In this document: positions 1 to 7,026 of the stretch, in pieces | Numbering within the stretch: position 1 is the stretch's first letter | Layout: every line of letters starts with the position of its first letter | From: Geodermatophilaceae bacterium | GTDB lineage: Bacteria; Actinomycetota; Actinomycetes; Mycobacteriales; Geodermatophilaceae | DNA: 14,666 nucleotides | Reading direction: 5' to 3' | Assembly (NCBI GenBank): GCA_013811975.1 | Contig: JACCUF010000144.1 | Span: 1 to 14,666 of the forward strand | Position numbers and translations under genes: made by a program | Notes under the pieces: generated by a model | Database searches by the model: none | What the model saw: only the letters and a program-made list of their open reading frames with translations | What the model was told of the DNA's origin: nothing

Positions 1-1
1 G

Positions 2-385
2 GCCCTGATCGTGGCCCGCGGCGAACACGTCTACGCGGTACTCAATCTTTTCCCGTACAACGCCGGACACCTCATGGTCGTGCCGTTTCGTCACATCGCC
101 GACTACACCGAGCTGGAGCGTTCTCGCGAGCTGCCGGAGTTCTCCGACTTCACTCAACACGCGATGAGGGTGATCCGCCGGGTGTCTGGGGCGCAGGGAT
201 TCAACGTGGGCATGAACCAGGGCGTTGTCGCGGGCGCGGGAATCGCTGCGCATTTACACCAGCACGTCGTGCCGCGCTGGGGTGGCGACACGAACTTCAT
301 GCCGGTGGTGGGCCTCACCCGGGTGCTGCCGCAACTGCTCACCGAGACCCGTCAACTGCTGGCCGACTGCTGGACGACGGGCTAA
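2..385 (+). CDS. HIT-family Ap4A phosphorylase-like protein (5' truncated)
   Basis: The reading frame is open from base 2, so the gene begins upstream of the window; a GTG at 11 is internal to the homology. The visible 127 residues include the histidine triad HLHQHVVPRW, whose H-x-H-x-H core forms the nucleotide phosphate-binding and catalytic site, and an upstream NxGHLMVVPFRH segment typical of the family. The downstream GGDTNFMP and the C-terminal LPQLLTETRQLLAD stretch closely resemble mycobacterial Rv2613c, a diadenosine tetraphosphate phosphorylase that splits Ap4A into ADP and ATP. In Mycobacterium this gene lies directly before pgsA; here two minus-strand genes separate them. Its TAA stop overlaps the TAG stop of the convergent downstream gene within the four bases CTAA (382-385). 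Family assignment is secure; the exact substrate is inferred from synteny. Confidence 0.88.
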   Translation, partial: ALIVARGEHVYAVLNLFPYNAGHLMVVPFRHIADYTELERSRELPEFSDFTQHAMRVIRRVSGAQGFNVGMNQGVVAGAGIAAHLHQHVVPRWGGDTNFMPVVGLTRVLPQLLTETRQLLADCWTTG

Positions 386-1116
386 CGCGGCGGTGAACTC
401 GGTCGGCGCATCCGCCAGCCGAGAATCCCGGTCACAATGGCAAAGACCACCAGACCGACGATCAGGAAAAGCAGCCAGGGTCTCGACGAGCCCGAGTCAC
501 CGGACGCTTCGGCGGGCGTCACCTGCGGGCTGGGTTCTGTAGGCGATGCCTCGGTCGATGTGTCGGGGATGGTTTCTGAGGCTGTGGGGTCGTCGGTGTT
601 GCTGGCCGTGGGTGTGACGTCAGGATGGGCGATGTCCACCACCAGCCGGGACGGCTCGGTGAGAGTGAAGACCCGGAAACCAGACGCCTGGGTGGTGCCC
701 AGGCCATAGCTGACCGTCGCCTCGAACCCGGCGCCGGCGCCGACCACCTCGATCAGTCCGATCAGGCCGGCATCGATCGTCTCCTGAGGAGCCACCGGGT
801 CGTTGGGTACGCCGTTCACACTGACCTGGACGAAGGCCGCGCCCTCGACCGGCACCACAGCACCGGAGCCGTCTTGAGTGACCTGGTCCACGTAGGAGAC
901 GAAGTACGCCCCGACCTCCCCCTCGAACTCGACGACGAACCGATCGAACCCGTCGTTGGCACCAACTCGGACGTCGACGATGTTGCTGCCACCGGACGAG
1001 GAGGTGTCCTGGACCGGCTCGGTGCCGAAATCGGGCAGGGCTGCAGCCGCCGTGGATGAGTCGAGCCCCAGCAGCACCAACGGGAGGGCCGCAGTAGCTG
1101 CTCGGATGACCCGCAT
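382..1116 (-). CDS. Exported AMIN-like domain protein with C-terminal membrane anchor
   Basis: A 244-residue protein. Residues 1-25 form an N-terminal signal peptide (MRVIR followed by an Ala/Leu-rich core, likely cleaved around the AAA near residue 25); there is no lipobox cysteine. Residues about 45-170 look like the actinobacterial AMIN-like domain: DVRVGANDGFDRFVVEF is the typical opening, followed by a Tyr-Val-Asp strand, a D-G-S-G turn and a final segment RLVVDIAHP. Residues about 171-210 are a Thr/Ser/Pro/Glu-rich linker. A hydrophobic helix (PWLLFLIVGLVVFAIV, about 213-235) and a basic tail RMRRPSSPPR anchor it, so the domain should face outward. AMIN domains in other proteins target cell-wall-linked factors; the role here is unknown. 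No Shine-Dalgarno precedes the ATG; a TACCCT element 8 nt upstream suggests a leaderless mRNA. It lies 102 bp downstream of the EF-G2-like gene on the same strand. Confidence 0.82.
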   Translation of the reverse strand: MRVIRAATAALPLVLLGLDSSTAAAALPDFGTEPVQDTSSSGGSNIVDVRVGANDGFDRFVVEFEGEVGAYFVSYVDQVTQDGSGAVVPVEGAAFVQVSVNGVPNDPVAPQETIDAGLIGLIEVVGAGAGFEATVSYGLGTTQASGFRVFTLTEPSRLVVDIAHPDVTPTASNTDDPTASETIPDTSTEASPTEPSPQVTPAEASGDSGSSRPWLLFLIVGLVVFAIVTGILGWRMRRPSSPPR

Positions 1117-1124
1117 GTCGGAAC

Positions 1125-1130
1125 AGGGTA
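1125..1130 (-). promoter_or_regulatory. Putative -10 element (TACCCT) of the AMIN-like gene, leaderless start
   Basis: Reading the minus strand, TACCCT (TANNNT type) is followed by eight bases and then the ATG at 1116. Transcription would begin at or next to the start codon, which fits the absence of a ribosome binding site. No clear -35 hexamer is visible. The same hexamer and the same 8-nt distance occur before the LemA-like gene at 6423. Confidence 0.45.
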
Positions 1131-1149
1131 GGGATCCCGGTGCGGTGGA

Positions 1150-1168
1150 GTGCGCCGGACTCGCGCAC
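1150..1168 (-). terminator. Short GC-rich hairpin after the EF-G2-like gene
   Basis: GTGCGC (1150-1155) and GCGCAC (1163-1168) form a perfect 6-bp stem around a 7-nt loop, about 50 bp downstream of the EF-G2-like stop codon. No T-run follows on the minus strand; a weakly T-rich stretch follows on the + strand. It could be a weak terminator for the EF-G2-like gene, or chance in GC-rich DNA. Confidence 0.25.
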
Positions 1169-1218
1169 GATTGTCGATTTTCGAGGTCGGCGTGCGGCCC
1201 GAACCAGTCGCGGGTCGC

Positions 1219-3378
1219 TCAGCGCGCGGCGGCGCGCTCGGCACGGACGGTGCTCGCCTCGTGCTCGGGCATTGGGTCATAGCGCAGGAAGGTGCGGGAG
1301 AACCGGCCGCTTCCACCGGTGAAGGAGCGCAGGTCGATGGCGTAGCGGAGCAGTGAGGTCTCCGGGATCTCGGCACGTACCACGGTGCGCGCACCGCTGG
1401 CGGCCTCGGTTCCGGTGACCTGGCCGCGCCGGCTGGACAGGTCGCTTATCACCGATCCGACGTGCTCGTCGGGCACAGTGATGAGCACGTCATGCACTGG
1501 TTCGAGGAGAGTGACACCGGCTTGTGCTCCCGCATCGCGCAGCGCCAATGATCCTGCGGTCTGGAACGCGGCGTCTGAGGAGTCCACAGTGTGTGCCTTC
1601 CCGTCGACCAGGGTTACCCGCAGATCGACGAGTGGGAACCCGGCGTCGAGCCCGCGTTCCATCTGGGCGCGCACGCCCTTCTCCACCGACGGGATGTAGT
1701 TGTGCGGCACGGCCCCACCGACGACCTTGTCCACGAATTCGAAGCCTGCGCCCCGTTCCAGCGGCTCCACCGTCACTCTTGCGACGGCGTACTGGCCGTG
1801 TCCGCCGGACTGCTTGACGTGCCGACCCAAGCCTTCGGCGGATGCGACCAGCGTCTCGCGCAGAGCGACGATCACTGGCACGGTCTCCAAGTGCACCCCC
1901 TGGCCACGAAGCCGGTCCAGCACGACATCGGCATGTGACTCACCCATGCACCACAGCACGAGCTGGTGGGTTTCGGCGTTGCGCTCCAACCGCAGTGTGG
2001 GGTCGCCAGCGATAAGCCGGGAGAGACCCTTGGCCAGGGAGTCTTCGTCGGCGCGAGTCCTGGCTTCAATGGCGATGGGCAACAAGGGCTCTGGCATGTC
2101 CCATGCCTCGACGAGCAGAGGACGGTCCTTGGCCGAGATCGTGTCCCCGGTTTCGGCGGACAACAGTTTGGTCACCGCGCACAGGTCGCCGGCGATGGAC
2201 TCAGCAATCGGGCGCAGCGTCCTACCCTGGGGGCTGAGCACTGAGCTGATCCGCTCGTCGGCGTCGTGATCGTCGTGTCCACGGTCGGTGAGACCGTGGC
2301 CGGACACGTGCAGGGCAGTCTCGGGTCGCAAGGTGCCGGAAAAGACCCTGATCAGGGACACCCGTCCGACGTAGGAATCGATCGTGGTCTTGATGATCTC
2401 GCCGACCAAGGGGCCGTCTGGATCCGCGGAGAGTGGTTCGACCGGGCCGCCGTCGATGGCAGTGACAGTCGGCAGAGCATGCTCCCCCGGGTGCGGGAAA
2501 CCGCCGACGAGGAGTTCGAGCAATGCATTGATGCCGAGCCCGCTGGTCGCACAGACGCCGAGGACCGGGAAGAACGAGCCGCGAGCAACGGCGGTCTCCA
2601 GATCGTCGATCAGGGTCTCGACGTCAATGTCCTCGCCATCCAGGTAGCGGTCCAGCAGTGTCTCGTCCTCGCTCTCGGCGATGATCGATTCGATCAGGTT
2701 TCCGCGGGCATCGACGATCCCGTCCCGGTGCTCGGCCTCCGGCTCGCGCACGGTGGGGACCGGCCCGCCGTCGCTGTGATCAAAGACTTGCTGACTGAGC
2801 AACCCGAGCAGTCCGCAGACTGCGCCGCCATCGTCGTGCAAGGGCAGGTACAGCGGGGTCACGCCGTCACCGAACGCGCTCTTGCAGGCCTGCAAGGCCC
2901 GTTCCCAGTCCGCACGTGGGTGGTCGAGGCGTGAGATGACGACCGCCCGGGGAAGCCCGACCGCGGCGCACTCCTCCCAGAGGGCCATCGTCGCGGCGTC
3001 GATGTCATCACCCGCGGCGACGACGAACAAGGCAGCATCCGCGCCGCGCAGACCAGCTCGGAGTTCTCCCACGAAGTCCGCGTACCCCGGGGTGTCGAGC
3101 AGGTTGATGGTGTAGCCCTGGTACGGGACCGGAGCAAGGGCCAGGGAGACCGATCGTTGTTGCTTGAGCTCAGCGGGATCGCTGTCGCTGACGGTGCTGC
3201 CTTCGGCGATCGAACCCATCCGGTTGATGACCCCGGTCGCCGCGAGCAACGACTCAACGAGGGTGGTCTTCCCGGATCCGGTCCGCCCGACGACGGCGAG
3301 GTTGCGGATCCGGGTCGGGTCACTTGCCGACGTCGCCGACCTCTCGCTCCCTCGACCGGGACCGGACTGTTTCGACAT
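1219..3378 (-). CDS. fusA2: Elongation factor G-like protein (EF-G2 type GTPase)
   Basis: A 719-residue translational GTPase with EF-G domain layout: the G domain in the N-terminal ~290 residues, then beta-barrel domain II, and domains III-V to the end (domain IV loop SGGHGQYAVARV; domain V near the C-terminus). The P-loop is GRTGSGKT (31-38). The G3 motif is DTPGYADF (95-102), with Tyr where ribosomal EF-G has the catalytic His; the EF-G RGITI segment reads QRSVSLAL; G4 is SRLD (149-152) instead of NKxD. These changes recall Thermus EF-G-2 and mycobacterial FusA2, so it is a paralogue of the main EF-G, not the housekeeping factor. Its job is unclear. I chose ATG 3378 because GAGGAGG sits 9 nt upstream and homology begins there; the open frame back to 3843 is antisense to pgsA. 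It is divergent from pgsA across 157 bp. Confidence 0.9.
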   Translation of the reverse strand: MSKQSGPGRGSERSATSASDPTRIRNLAVVGRTGSGKTTLVESLLAATGVINRMGSIAEGSTVSDSDPAELKQQRSVSLALAPVPYQGYTINLLDTPGYADFVGELRAGLRGADAALFVVAAGDDIDAATMALWEECAAVGLPRAVVISRLDHPRADWERALQACKSAFGDGVTPLYLPLHDDGGAVCGLLGLLSQQVFDHSDGGPVPTVREPEAEHRDGIVDARGNLIESIIAESEDETLLDRYLDGEDIDVETLIDDLETAVARGSFFPVLGVCATSGLGINALLELLVGGFPHPGEHALPTVTAIDGGPVEPLSADPDGPLVGEIIKTTIDSYVGRVSLIRVFSGTLRPETALHVSGHGLTDRGHDDHDADERISSVLSPQGRTLRPIAESIAGDLCAVTKLLSAETGDTISAKDRPLLVEAWDMPEPLLPIAIEARTRADEDSLAKGLSRLIAGDPTLRLERNAETHQLVLWCMGESHADVVLDRLRGQGVHLETVPVIVALRETLVASAEGLGRHVKQSGGHGQYAVARVTVEPLERGAGFEFVDKVVGGAVPHNYIPSVEKGVRAQMERGLDAGFPLVDLRVTLVDGKAHTVDSSDAAFQTAGSLALRDAGAQAGVTLLEPVHDVLITVPDEHVGSVISDLSSRRGQVTGTEAASGARTVVRAEIPETSLLRYAIDLRSFTGGSGRFSRTFLRYDPMPEHEASTVRAERAAAR

Positions 3379-3488
3379 CGCAGGCAGCCTCCTCGATGCG
3401 GCGGACGCCGATGGACAGCGCCCGCCTCGTGTACTCGCCTCCCTACCCCTCGTGGCTGCGCCCCACAAGGGCCTCTCTTGTCCCCGGC

Positions 3489-3494
3489 TAGAAT
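3489..3494 (+). promoter_or_regulatory. Putative -10 element (TAGAAT) of the pgsA-patA-pimA operon
   Basis: TAGAAT, inside CTAGAATG, lies 41 nt before the pgsA ATG in the 157-bp divergent spacer. It fits the actinobacterial TANNNT -10 pattern. No good -35 hexamer is seen at 16-18 nt spacing. The same 8-mer precedes yajC. Confidence 0.45.
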
Positions 3495-3535
3495 GGGTCA
3501 CTCCCGAAGTGCCGGAAGGCCGGTCCCCACACGTC

Positions 3536-4186
3536 ATGCTCAACCTGCGCGCCCGCTCGTCGATCAGCAACGCACTCGCGCCGGTTGGTGGCGGTCTGCA
3601 TCGGCTGGGGGTCAGCCCGAATGCCATCACCGTGGTCGGCACGCTAGGCACGGTCGTCTCTGCTGCGCTGCTCATCGGCACCGGCCGGTTCCTACTCGCC
3701 GTCGTAGCGATCACGCTGTTCGTACTTTTCGATCTGCTCGACGGCGCCGTTGCCCGGGCGGGTGGAACTGCATCGAGGTTCGGTGCGGTCCTGGACTCCA
3801 CCTGTGACCGAGTGGCCGACGCGTCGATCTTTGCGGCTCTCATCTGGTGGTTCGCCGGATCCGGGCAGGCATCGAGTCGGCCGAACCTGATCCTGGCCGC
3901 GCTGCTGGCGCTGGTCCTGGGGCAGCTAATTCCCTATGTCCGGGCACGCGCCGAGGGTCTGGGCGTGAATGCCAGCGTAGGGATCGCCGAGCGAGCCGAA
4001 CGACTGATCATCGTCCTGGTGGGCGTGGGCTTGGCCGGGCTAGGCCTGGAAATCGCCCTTCCGATCGCCCTGTGGCTGCTCGTCGCCGTCGGTGTGCTCA
4101 CGGTGGGTCAACGACTGAATGCTGTACGCAGGGCCGCACCTTCCTCGCCGCCGGCGGAGGCGGCGCAGGAGTCCGCAGGTGGCTGA
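3536..4186 (+). CDS. pgsA: Phosphatidylinositol phosphate synthase (CDP-alcohol phosphatidyltransferase)
   Basis: A 216-residue integral membrane enzyme. It joins CDP-diacylglycerol to inositol 1-phosphate to give phosphatidylinositol phosphate, the precursor of PI and the mannosides. The family signature is complete: DLLDGAVAR followed by GAVLDSTCD, giving the metal-binding aspartates D66, D69, D87 and D91, which align with D68, D71, D89 and D93 of mycobacterial PgsA1 (217 residues). About six hydrophobic helices follow, and the RAERL-type segment EIRAERA is represented here by AERAERLIIVLVG. I chose ATG 3536 from length and alignment; a GTG at 3509 in the same frame is an alternative, and the Shine-Dalgarno (GGAAGG, 3514-3519) is poorly spaced for ATG 3536. 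The gene overlaps patA by 8 bp. Synteny with patA and pimA supports PI rather than phosphatidylglycerol synthesis. Confidence 0.93.
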   Translation: MLNLRARSSISNALAPVGGGLHRLGVSPNAITVVGTLGTVVSAALLIGTGRFLLAVVAITLFVLFDLLDGAVARAGGTASRFGAVLDSTCDRVADASIFAALIWWFAGSGQASSRPNLILAALLALVLGQLIPYVRARAEGLGVNASVGIAERAERLIIVLVGVGLAGLGLEIALPIALWLLVAVGVLTVGQRLNAVRRAAPSSPPAEAAQESAGG

Positions 4187-5120
4187 GTTCAGCCTGGCTG
4201 AGCGGGCGACCGCTGCCGGTTTTGCGCTCGGCTGGCGGGCCGGCCGGGCCTTCGACACTTCTCCCGCGAGGGTCCTCTTCGACGCTGCGGCTGATCTTGG
4301 CTGGCGCCGGGATGGGCCGGGCGCTTCCCAGCTCCGAGCGAACCTGCGCAGGGTTGTCGGTCCGGAGTTCAGCGAGCGCGATCTCGATGCGCTGACCCGA
4401 CGCGGCCTGCGCTCATACGCCCGGTACTTCCGCGAGGTGTTCTGGATGCCGTCGGCCCGCCCGGACGTGGTGGCCGGGCGTACCCGCATGAACGGCGCAG
4501 CCAATGTCGACATCGTACGACAGCGGGGCCAAGGGGTGATCTGCGCGCTTCCCCACACCGGCAACTGGGACGCCGCAGCGGTGGCCTACCTCGCCCGGTT
4601 CGGCGGGCCGCTGACCGTCGTGGCAGAGCGATTGCGCCCGGAGTCTCTCTACCGACGGTTTCAGACCTACCGCGAGTCGTTGGGTATGTCAGTCCTACCA
4701 CTGACCGGAGGGGAGCGGCCCTCCGCGCACCTGTTGGCAACGACTCTGCGGGCGGGTGGCACGGTCAGCCTGGTGTGTGATCGCGATCTGGGCAGCAGCG
4801 GGGTACCCGTGAGTTTGTTCGGTCGGATGATCACCGTTCCCCCGGGACCAGCCCTCCTCGCGGTCCAGACGGGCGCAGCGCTCATCCCGACGCTTCCGGG
4901 GTTCGAGGGTGACGACTGGAGCCTGGCGTTTCTGCCCGAAGTGGTCGTTGACGGTCCCGATGCTCCGAAGCGGCTGCGACACAAGGTAACCCAGGCGATG
5001 CAGCAAGTTGTCGATCAGTTCGCGACTGGCATCGTGAACGCTCCGCAGGACTGGCACATGGTGCAGAGGTTGTGGCAGGAGGATCTCGAACCAGCCTCGA
5101 CGGGGCGCTCATCACGATGA
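4179..5120 (+). CDS. patA: Phosphatidylinositol mannoside acyltransferase (PatA-like)
   Basis: A 313-residue protein of the LpxL/HtrB-like lysophospholipid acyltransferase superfamily, close in length to mycobacterial Rv2611c (PatA). PatA moves palmitoyl from acyl-CoA to the 6-position of the mannose that PimA attaches to PI, at the cytoplasmic face of the membrane. The HX4D catalytic motif is clear as HTGNWD (H126, D131), and the later LVCDRDL and VPVSLFGR segments are typical of the family. I chose GTG 4179 because AGGAG (4167-4171) lies 7 nt upstream; it overlaps the pgsA stop by 8 bp. The open frame could extend back to 4119, but that part is Arg-rich and lies inside pgsA. The stop overlaps the pimA start (ATGA), so translation is probably coupled. 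Confidence 0.92.
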   Translation: MAEFSLAERATAAGFALGWRAGRAFDTSPARVLFDAAADLGWRRDGPGASQLRANLRRVVGPEFSERDLDALTRRGLRSYARYFREVFWMPSARPDVVAGRTRMNGAANVDIVRQRGQGVICALPHTGNWDAAAVAYLARFGGPLTVVAERLRPESLYRRFQTYRESLGMSVLPLTGGERPSAHLLATTLRAGGTVSLVCDRDLGSSGVPVSLFGRMITVPPGPALLAVQTGAALIPTLPGFEGDDWSLAFLPEVVVDGPDAPKRLRHKVTQAMQQVVDQFATGIVNAPQDWHMVQRLWQEDLEPASTGRSSR

Positions 5121-6253
5121 GGATCGGCCTGGTCTGCCCGTACACATGGGACATCCCCGGTGGCGTGCAGTACCACGTACGCGATCTCGCCCAGACCCTG
5201 ATCGCGGGCGGTCATCACGTCCAGGTGCTCACACCGGCCAACGACGAGGACAACCTCCCGCCGTACGTGACCTGTGCCGGACGGGCGGTACCCATTCGCT
5301 ACAACGGTTCGGTGGCGCGCCTTCAGTTCGGTCCGGTGGCTGCCGCGCGGGTACGACGTTGGCTCCGAGACGGGCACTTCGACGTCCTCCACGTACACGA
5401 ACCCTCCGCCCCGAGTCTGTCCTTGCTGACCTGCGTGCTGGCGAAGGGACCCATCGTCGCGACCTTCCACGCCGCCACCGTCCGGTCTCGCTGGCTCTCG
5501 GCCGTCGGCGGAGTCCTACAGCCCTTCATGGAGCGAATCGCCGGTCGAATTGCGGTGTCGGACTTGGCCCGTCGAGTCCAAGTCGAACACTTGGGCGGTG
5601 ACGCCATCGTGATCCCGAATGGTGTCGACGTCTCGCATTTCGCCTCCGCCGCACCGCTGCCGGGCTACCCGCGGGCTGGATTGACGATCGGATTTCTCGG
5701 CCGCTTCGACGAACGGCGCAAGGGTTTGCCGGTCCTGCTCGAGGCGCTGGCCCAGGTCGCACCTGTGCATCCCGATCTTCACTTGCTGGTTGCGGGTCGC
5801 GGGGACGAATCCGATCTCTACGACGAACTTCCCGATCTGCTCGCGGACCGGGTCACCGTGCTCGGTGAGCTCTCCGAGGACGACAAGGCTCGGATGCTCG
5901 CCTCGATCGACATCTACTGCGCGCCGAACCTGGGTGGGGAGAGCTTCGGGGTGATTCTGGTCGAGGCGATGGCCGCGGGTGCCGCGATCGTGGCCAGCGA
6001 TCTCGACGCGTTTCGACGCGTCCTCAACGACGGCGCAGCCGGTGTGCTGGTGCGCCGCGGCAGGGCTGATGCGCTGGCTGCCGGGCTGTTGCAGCTGCTC
6101 GCCGATCCGGCCAGACGTGAGGCCCTGGTCCGGGCCGGGCACCTTTCGGTCCGCGAGTACGACTGGCCGGTCGTCTCGGAACGGGTACTGGCCGTCTACG
6201 AGACTGTCGTGTCGCGAGTAGGCGGCGAGGTCGTGGTCACGACGCAACGGTGA
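5117..6253 (+). CDS. pimA: GDP-mannose-dependent phosphatidylinositol mannosyltransferase
   Basis: A 378-residue GT-B glycosyltransferase of family GT4, the same length as mycobacterial PimA. It transfers mannose from GDP-mannose to the 2-position of PI inositol, the first step of PIM and lipomannan synthesis, as a peripheral membrane enzyme on the inner leaflet. The N-terminus MRIGLVCPYTWDIPGGVQYH carries the glycine loop; the conserved AVPIRYNGSVARLQFGP and DVLHVHEPSAPSLS blocks follow. The C-terminal Rossmann fold starts at FLGRFDERRKGL (donor phosphate-binding Arg/Lys) and has the EX7E motif GGESFGVILVEAMAAG (E275, E283). The start ATG overlaps the patA stop by four bases. The operon seems to end here, as 169 bp follow before the next gene. 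Confidence 0.95.
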   Translation: MRIGLVCPYTWDIPGGVQYHVRDLAQTLIAGGHHVQVLTPANDEDNLPPYVTCAGRAVPIRYNGSVARLQFGPVAAARVRRWLRDGHFDVLHVHEPSAPSLSLLTCVLAKGPIVATFHAATVRSRWLSAVGGVLQPFMERIAGRIAVSDLARRVQVEHLGGDAIVIPNGVDVSHFASAAPLPGYPRAGLTIGFLGRFDERRKGLPVLLEALAQVAPVHPDLHLLVAGRGDESDLYDELPDLLADRVTVLGELSEDDKARMLASIDIYCAPNLGGESFGVILVEAMAAGAAIVASDLDAFRRVLNDGAAGVLVRRGRADALAAGLLQLLADPARREALVRAGHLSVREYDWPVVSERVLAVYETVVSRVGGEVVVTTQR

Positions 6254-6422
6254 CGGCGTTGGCCGGCTGACTGTGATGTCTCGGTACGGCGGTCTGATGA
6301 GGCTGAGTTGTCGGACGAAAGACGCGAGATTGGGTCAATGCCATCGATGGTGCTCAACGGACTCAACCAAGAGATGCCGGACGTAGTGGGCCAGGTGGGG
6401 CTCACGGCTACCCTCGACCGCC
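6254..6422. other. pimA to LemA-like intergenic region
   Basis: These 169 bases hold no convincing gene; the open frame that starts at 6308 runs into the LemA-like gene in another frame and shows no homology I recognise. A 10-bp palindrome CCATCGATGG is at 6341-6350. I see no terminator with a T-run. The promoter of the next gene probably lies at the 3' end. Confidence 0.5.
6409..6414 (+). promoter_or_regulatory. Putative -10 element (TACCCT) of the LemA-like gene, leaderless start
   Basis: TACCCT is separated by eight bases from the GTG at 6423, and no Shine-Dalgarno sequence is present between them. Transcription would therefore start at or beside the GTG. No matching -35 hexamer is visible. 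The arrangement copies that before the AMIN-like gene on the other strand. Confidence 0.45.
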
Positions 6423-6923
6423 GTGAGCAGCCAAACGATCCTGTTGATCGTCCTCGGACTGCTGGCGGTACTCCTGATCTGGATCGCCTCGACGGTGTCG
6501 AGGCTGGACCGCCTCGACAGCCGGGTGCTTGCTGCCAGGTCCGCGCTGGACGCCCAGCTGGTACGCCGAGCCGCTGTCGCGCGGGCGATTGCCGATGAGC
6601 ACCCGAACGTCCTCGGCCAGCGCGCCGAGGAGCTCCGGAACGCTGCCCATGAAGCCCTGAGCGCAGACGATGCCTCCCGCGAAGGGGCTGAGAACGCCCT
6701 GGGACATCTGCTTCGAGCGGTCGGCACGGATCTGGGGGGAGTCCCAATGTCGCTCAGGAGTGACCTGAGGTCGACTACCGAACGGGTGGTGCTGGCCAGG
6801 CGGTTCTACAACGACGCCGTTCGCGACGACCGCCAACTGCGCGGACAGGCGTTACCGCGGCTCTTTCGTCTCGCCGCACGTCGCCCCCCACCGGCTCATT
6901 TCGACATCGATGATCGACCGTAG
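6423..6923 (+). CDS. LemA-like single-pass membrane protein
   Basis: A 166-residue protein with one N-terminal hydrophobic helix (ILLIVLGLLAVLLIWIA, about 6-22) followed by a mostly helical, charged domain. The segments RLDRLDSRVLAARSALDAQL and especially ARRFYNDAVRD match the helices of LemA proteins (usual ending RFYNxxVRxYN), so I assign it to a divergent LemA-like group. The tail after residue 140 is short and ends in Arg/Pro-rich sequence with FDIDD. LemA function is unknown in bacteria beyond membrane association. The GTG at 6423 is the first start in the frame and has no ribosome binding site. In Mycobacterium the corresponding place after pimA is occupied by a NUDIX hydrolase instead. 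It might be co-transcribed with pdxS, but a separate pdxS promoter is seen. Confidence 0.75.
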   Translation: MSSQTILLIVLGLLAVLLIWIASTVSRLDRLDSRVLAARSALDAQLVRRAAVARAIADEHPNVLGQRAEELRNAAHEALSADDASREGAENALGHLLRAVGTDLGGVPMSLRSDLRSTTERVVLARRFYNDAVRDDRQLRGQALPRLFRLAARRPPPAHFDIDDRP

Positions 6924-6959
6924 ACGGGTCCGGCGCTGCGTTGTCCACGGCCTGATCGG

Positions 6960-6988
6960 CTGACCAGCTCCCGGTGGGGTCGTAGACT
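6960..6988 (+). promoter_or_regulatory. Predicted promoter of pdxS-pdxT
   Basis: CTGACC (6960-6965, 4 of 6 matches to TTGACA) and TAGACT (6983-6988, 4 of 6 to TATAAT and a TANNNT fit) are separated by 17 bases, an ideal SigA spacing. A start site near 6995 would give a leader of about 30 nt with the AGAGG ribosome binding site 6 nt before the pdxS GTG. No regulator site (for example for a MocR/PdxR protein) could be recognised. Confidence 0.55.
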
Positions 6989-7026
6989 GAAGCCTTCCCA
7001 CCCGTACGACCATCAAGAGGTTATCC

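Noticed and set aside
3164..3535. N-terminal extension of the pgsA frame
   Set aside because: It overlaps the EF-G2-like gene on the other strand and does not resemble PgsA; the family length fits ATG 3536.
3379..3843. N-terminal extension of the EF-G2-like frame up to 3843
   Set aside because: The extra 155 residues are antisense to pgsA, and a good ribosome binding site plus homology place the start at 3378.
6308..6598. 96-codon + strand frame between pimA and the LemA-like gene
   Set aside because: It overlaps the better supported LemA-like frame for most of its length and shows no recognisable domain or ribosome binding site.
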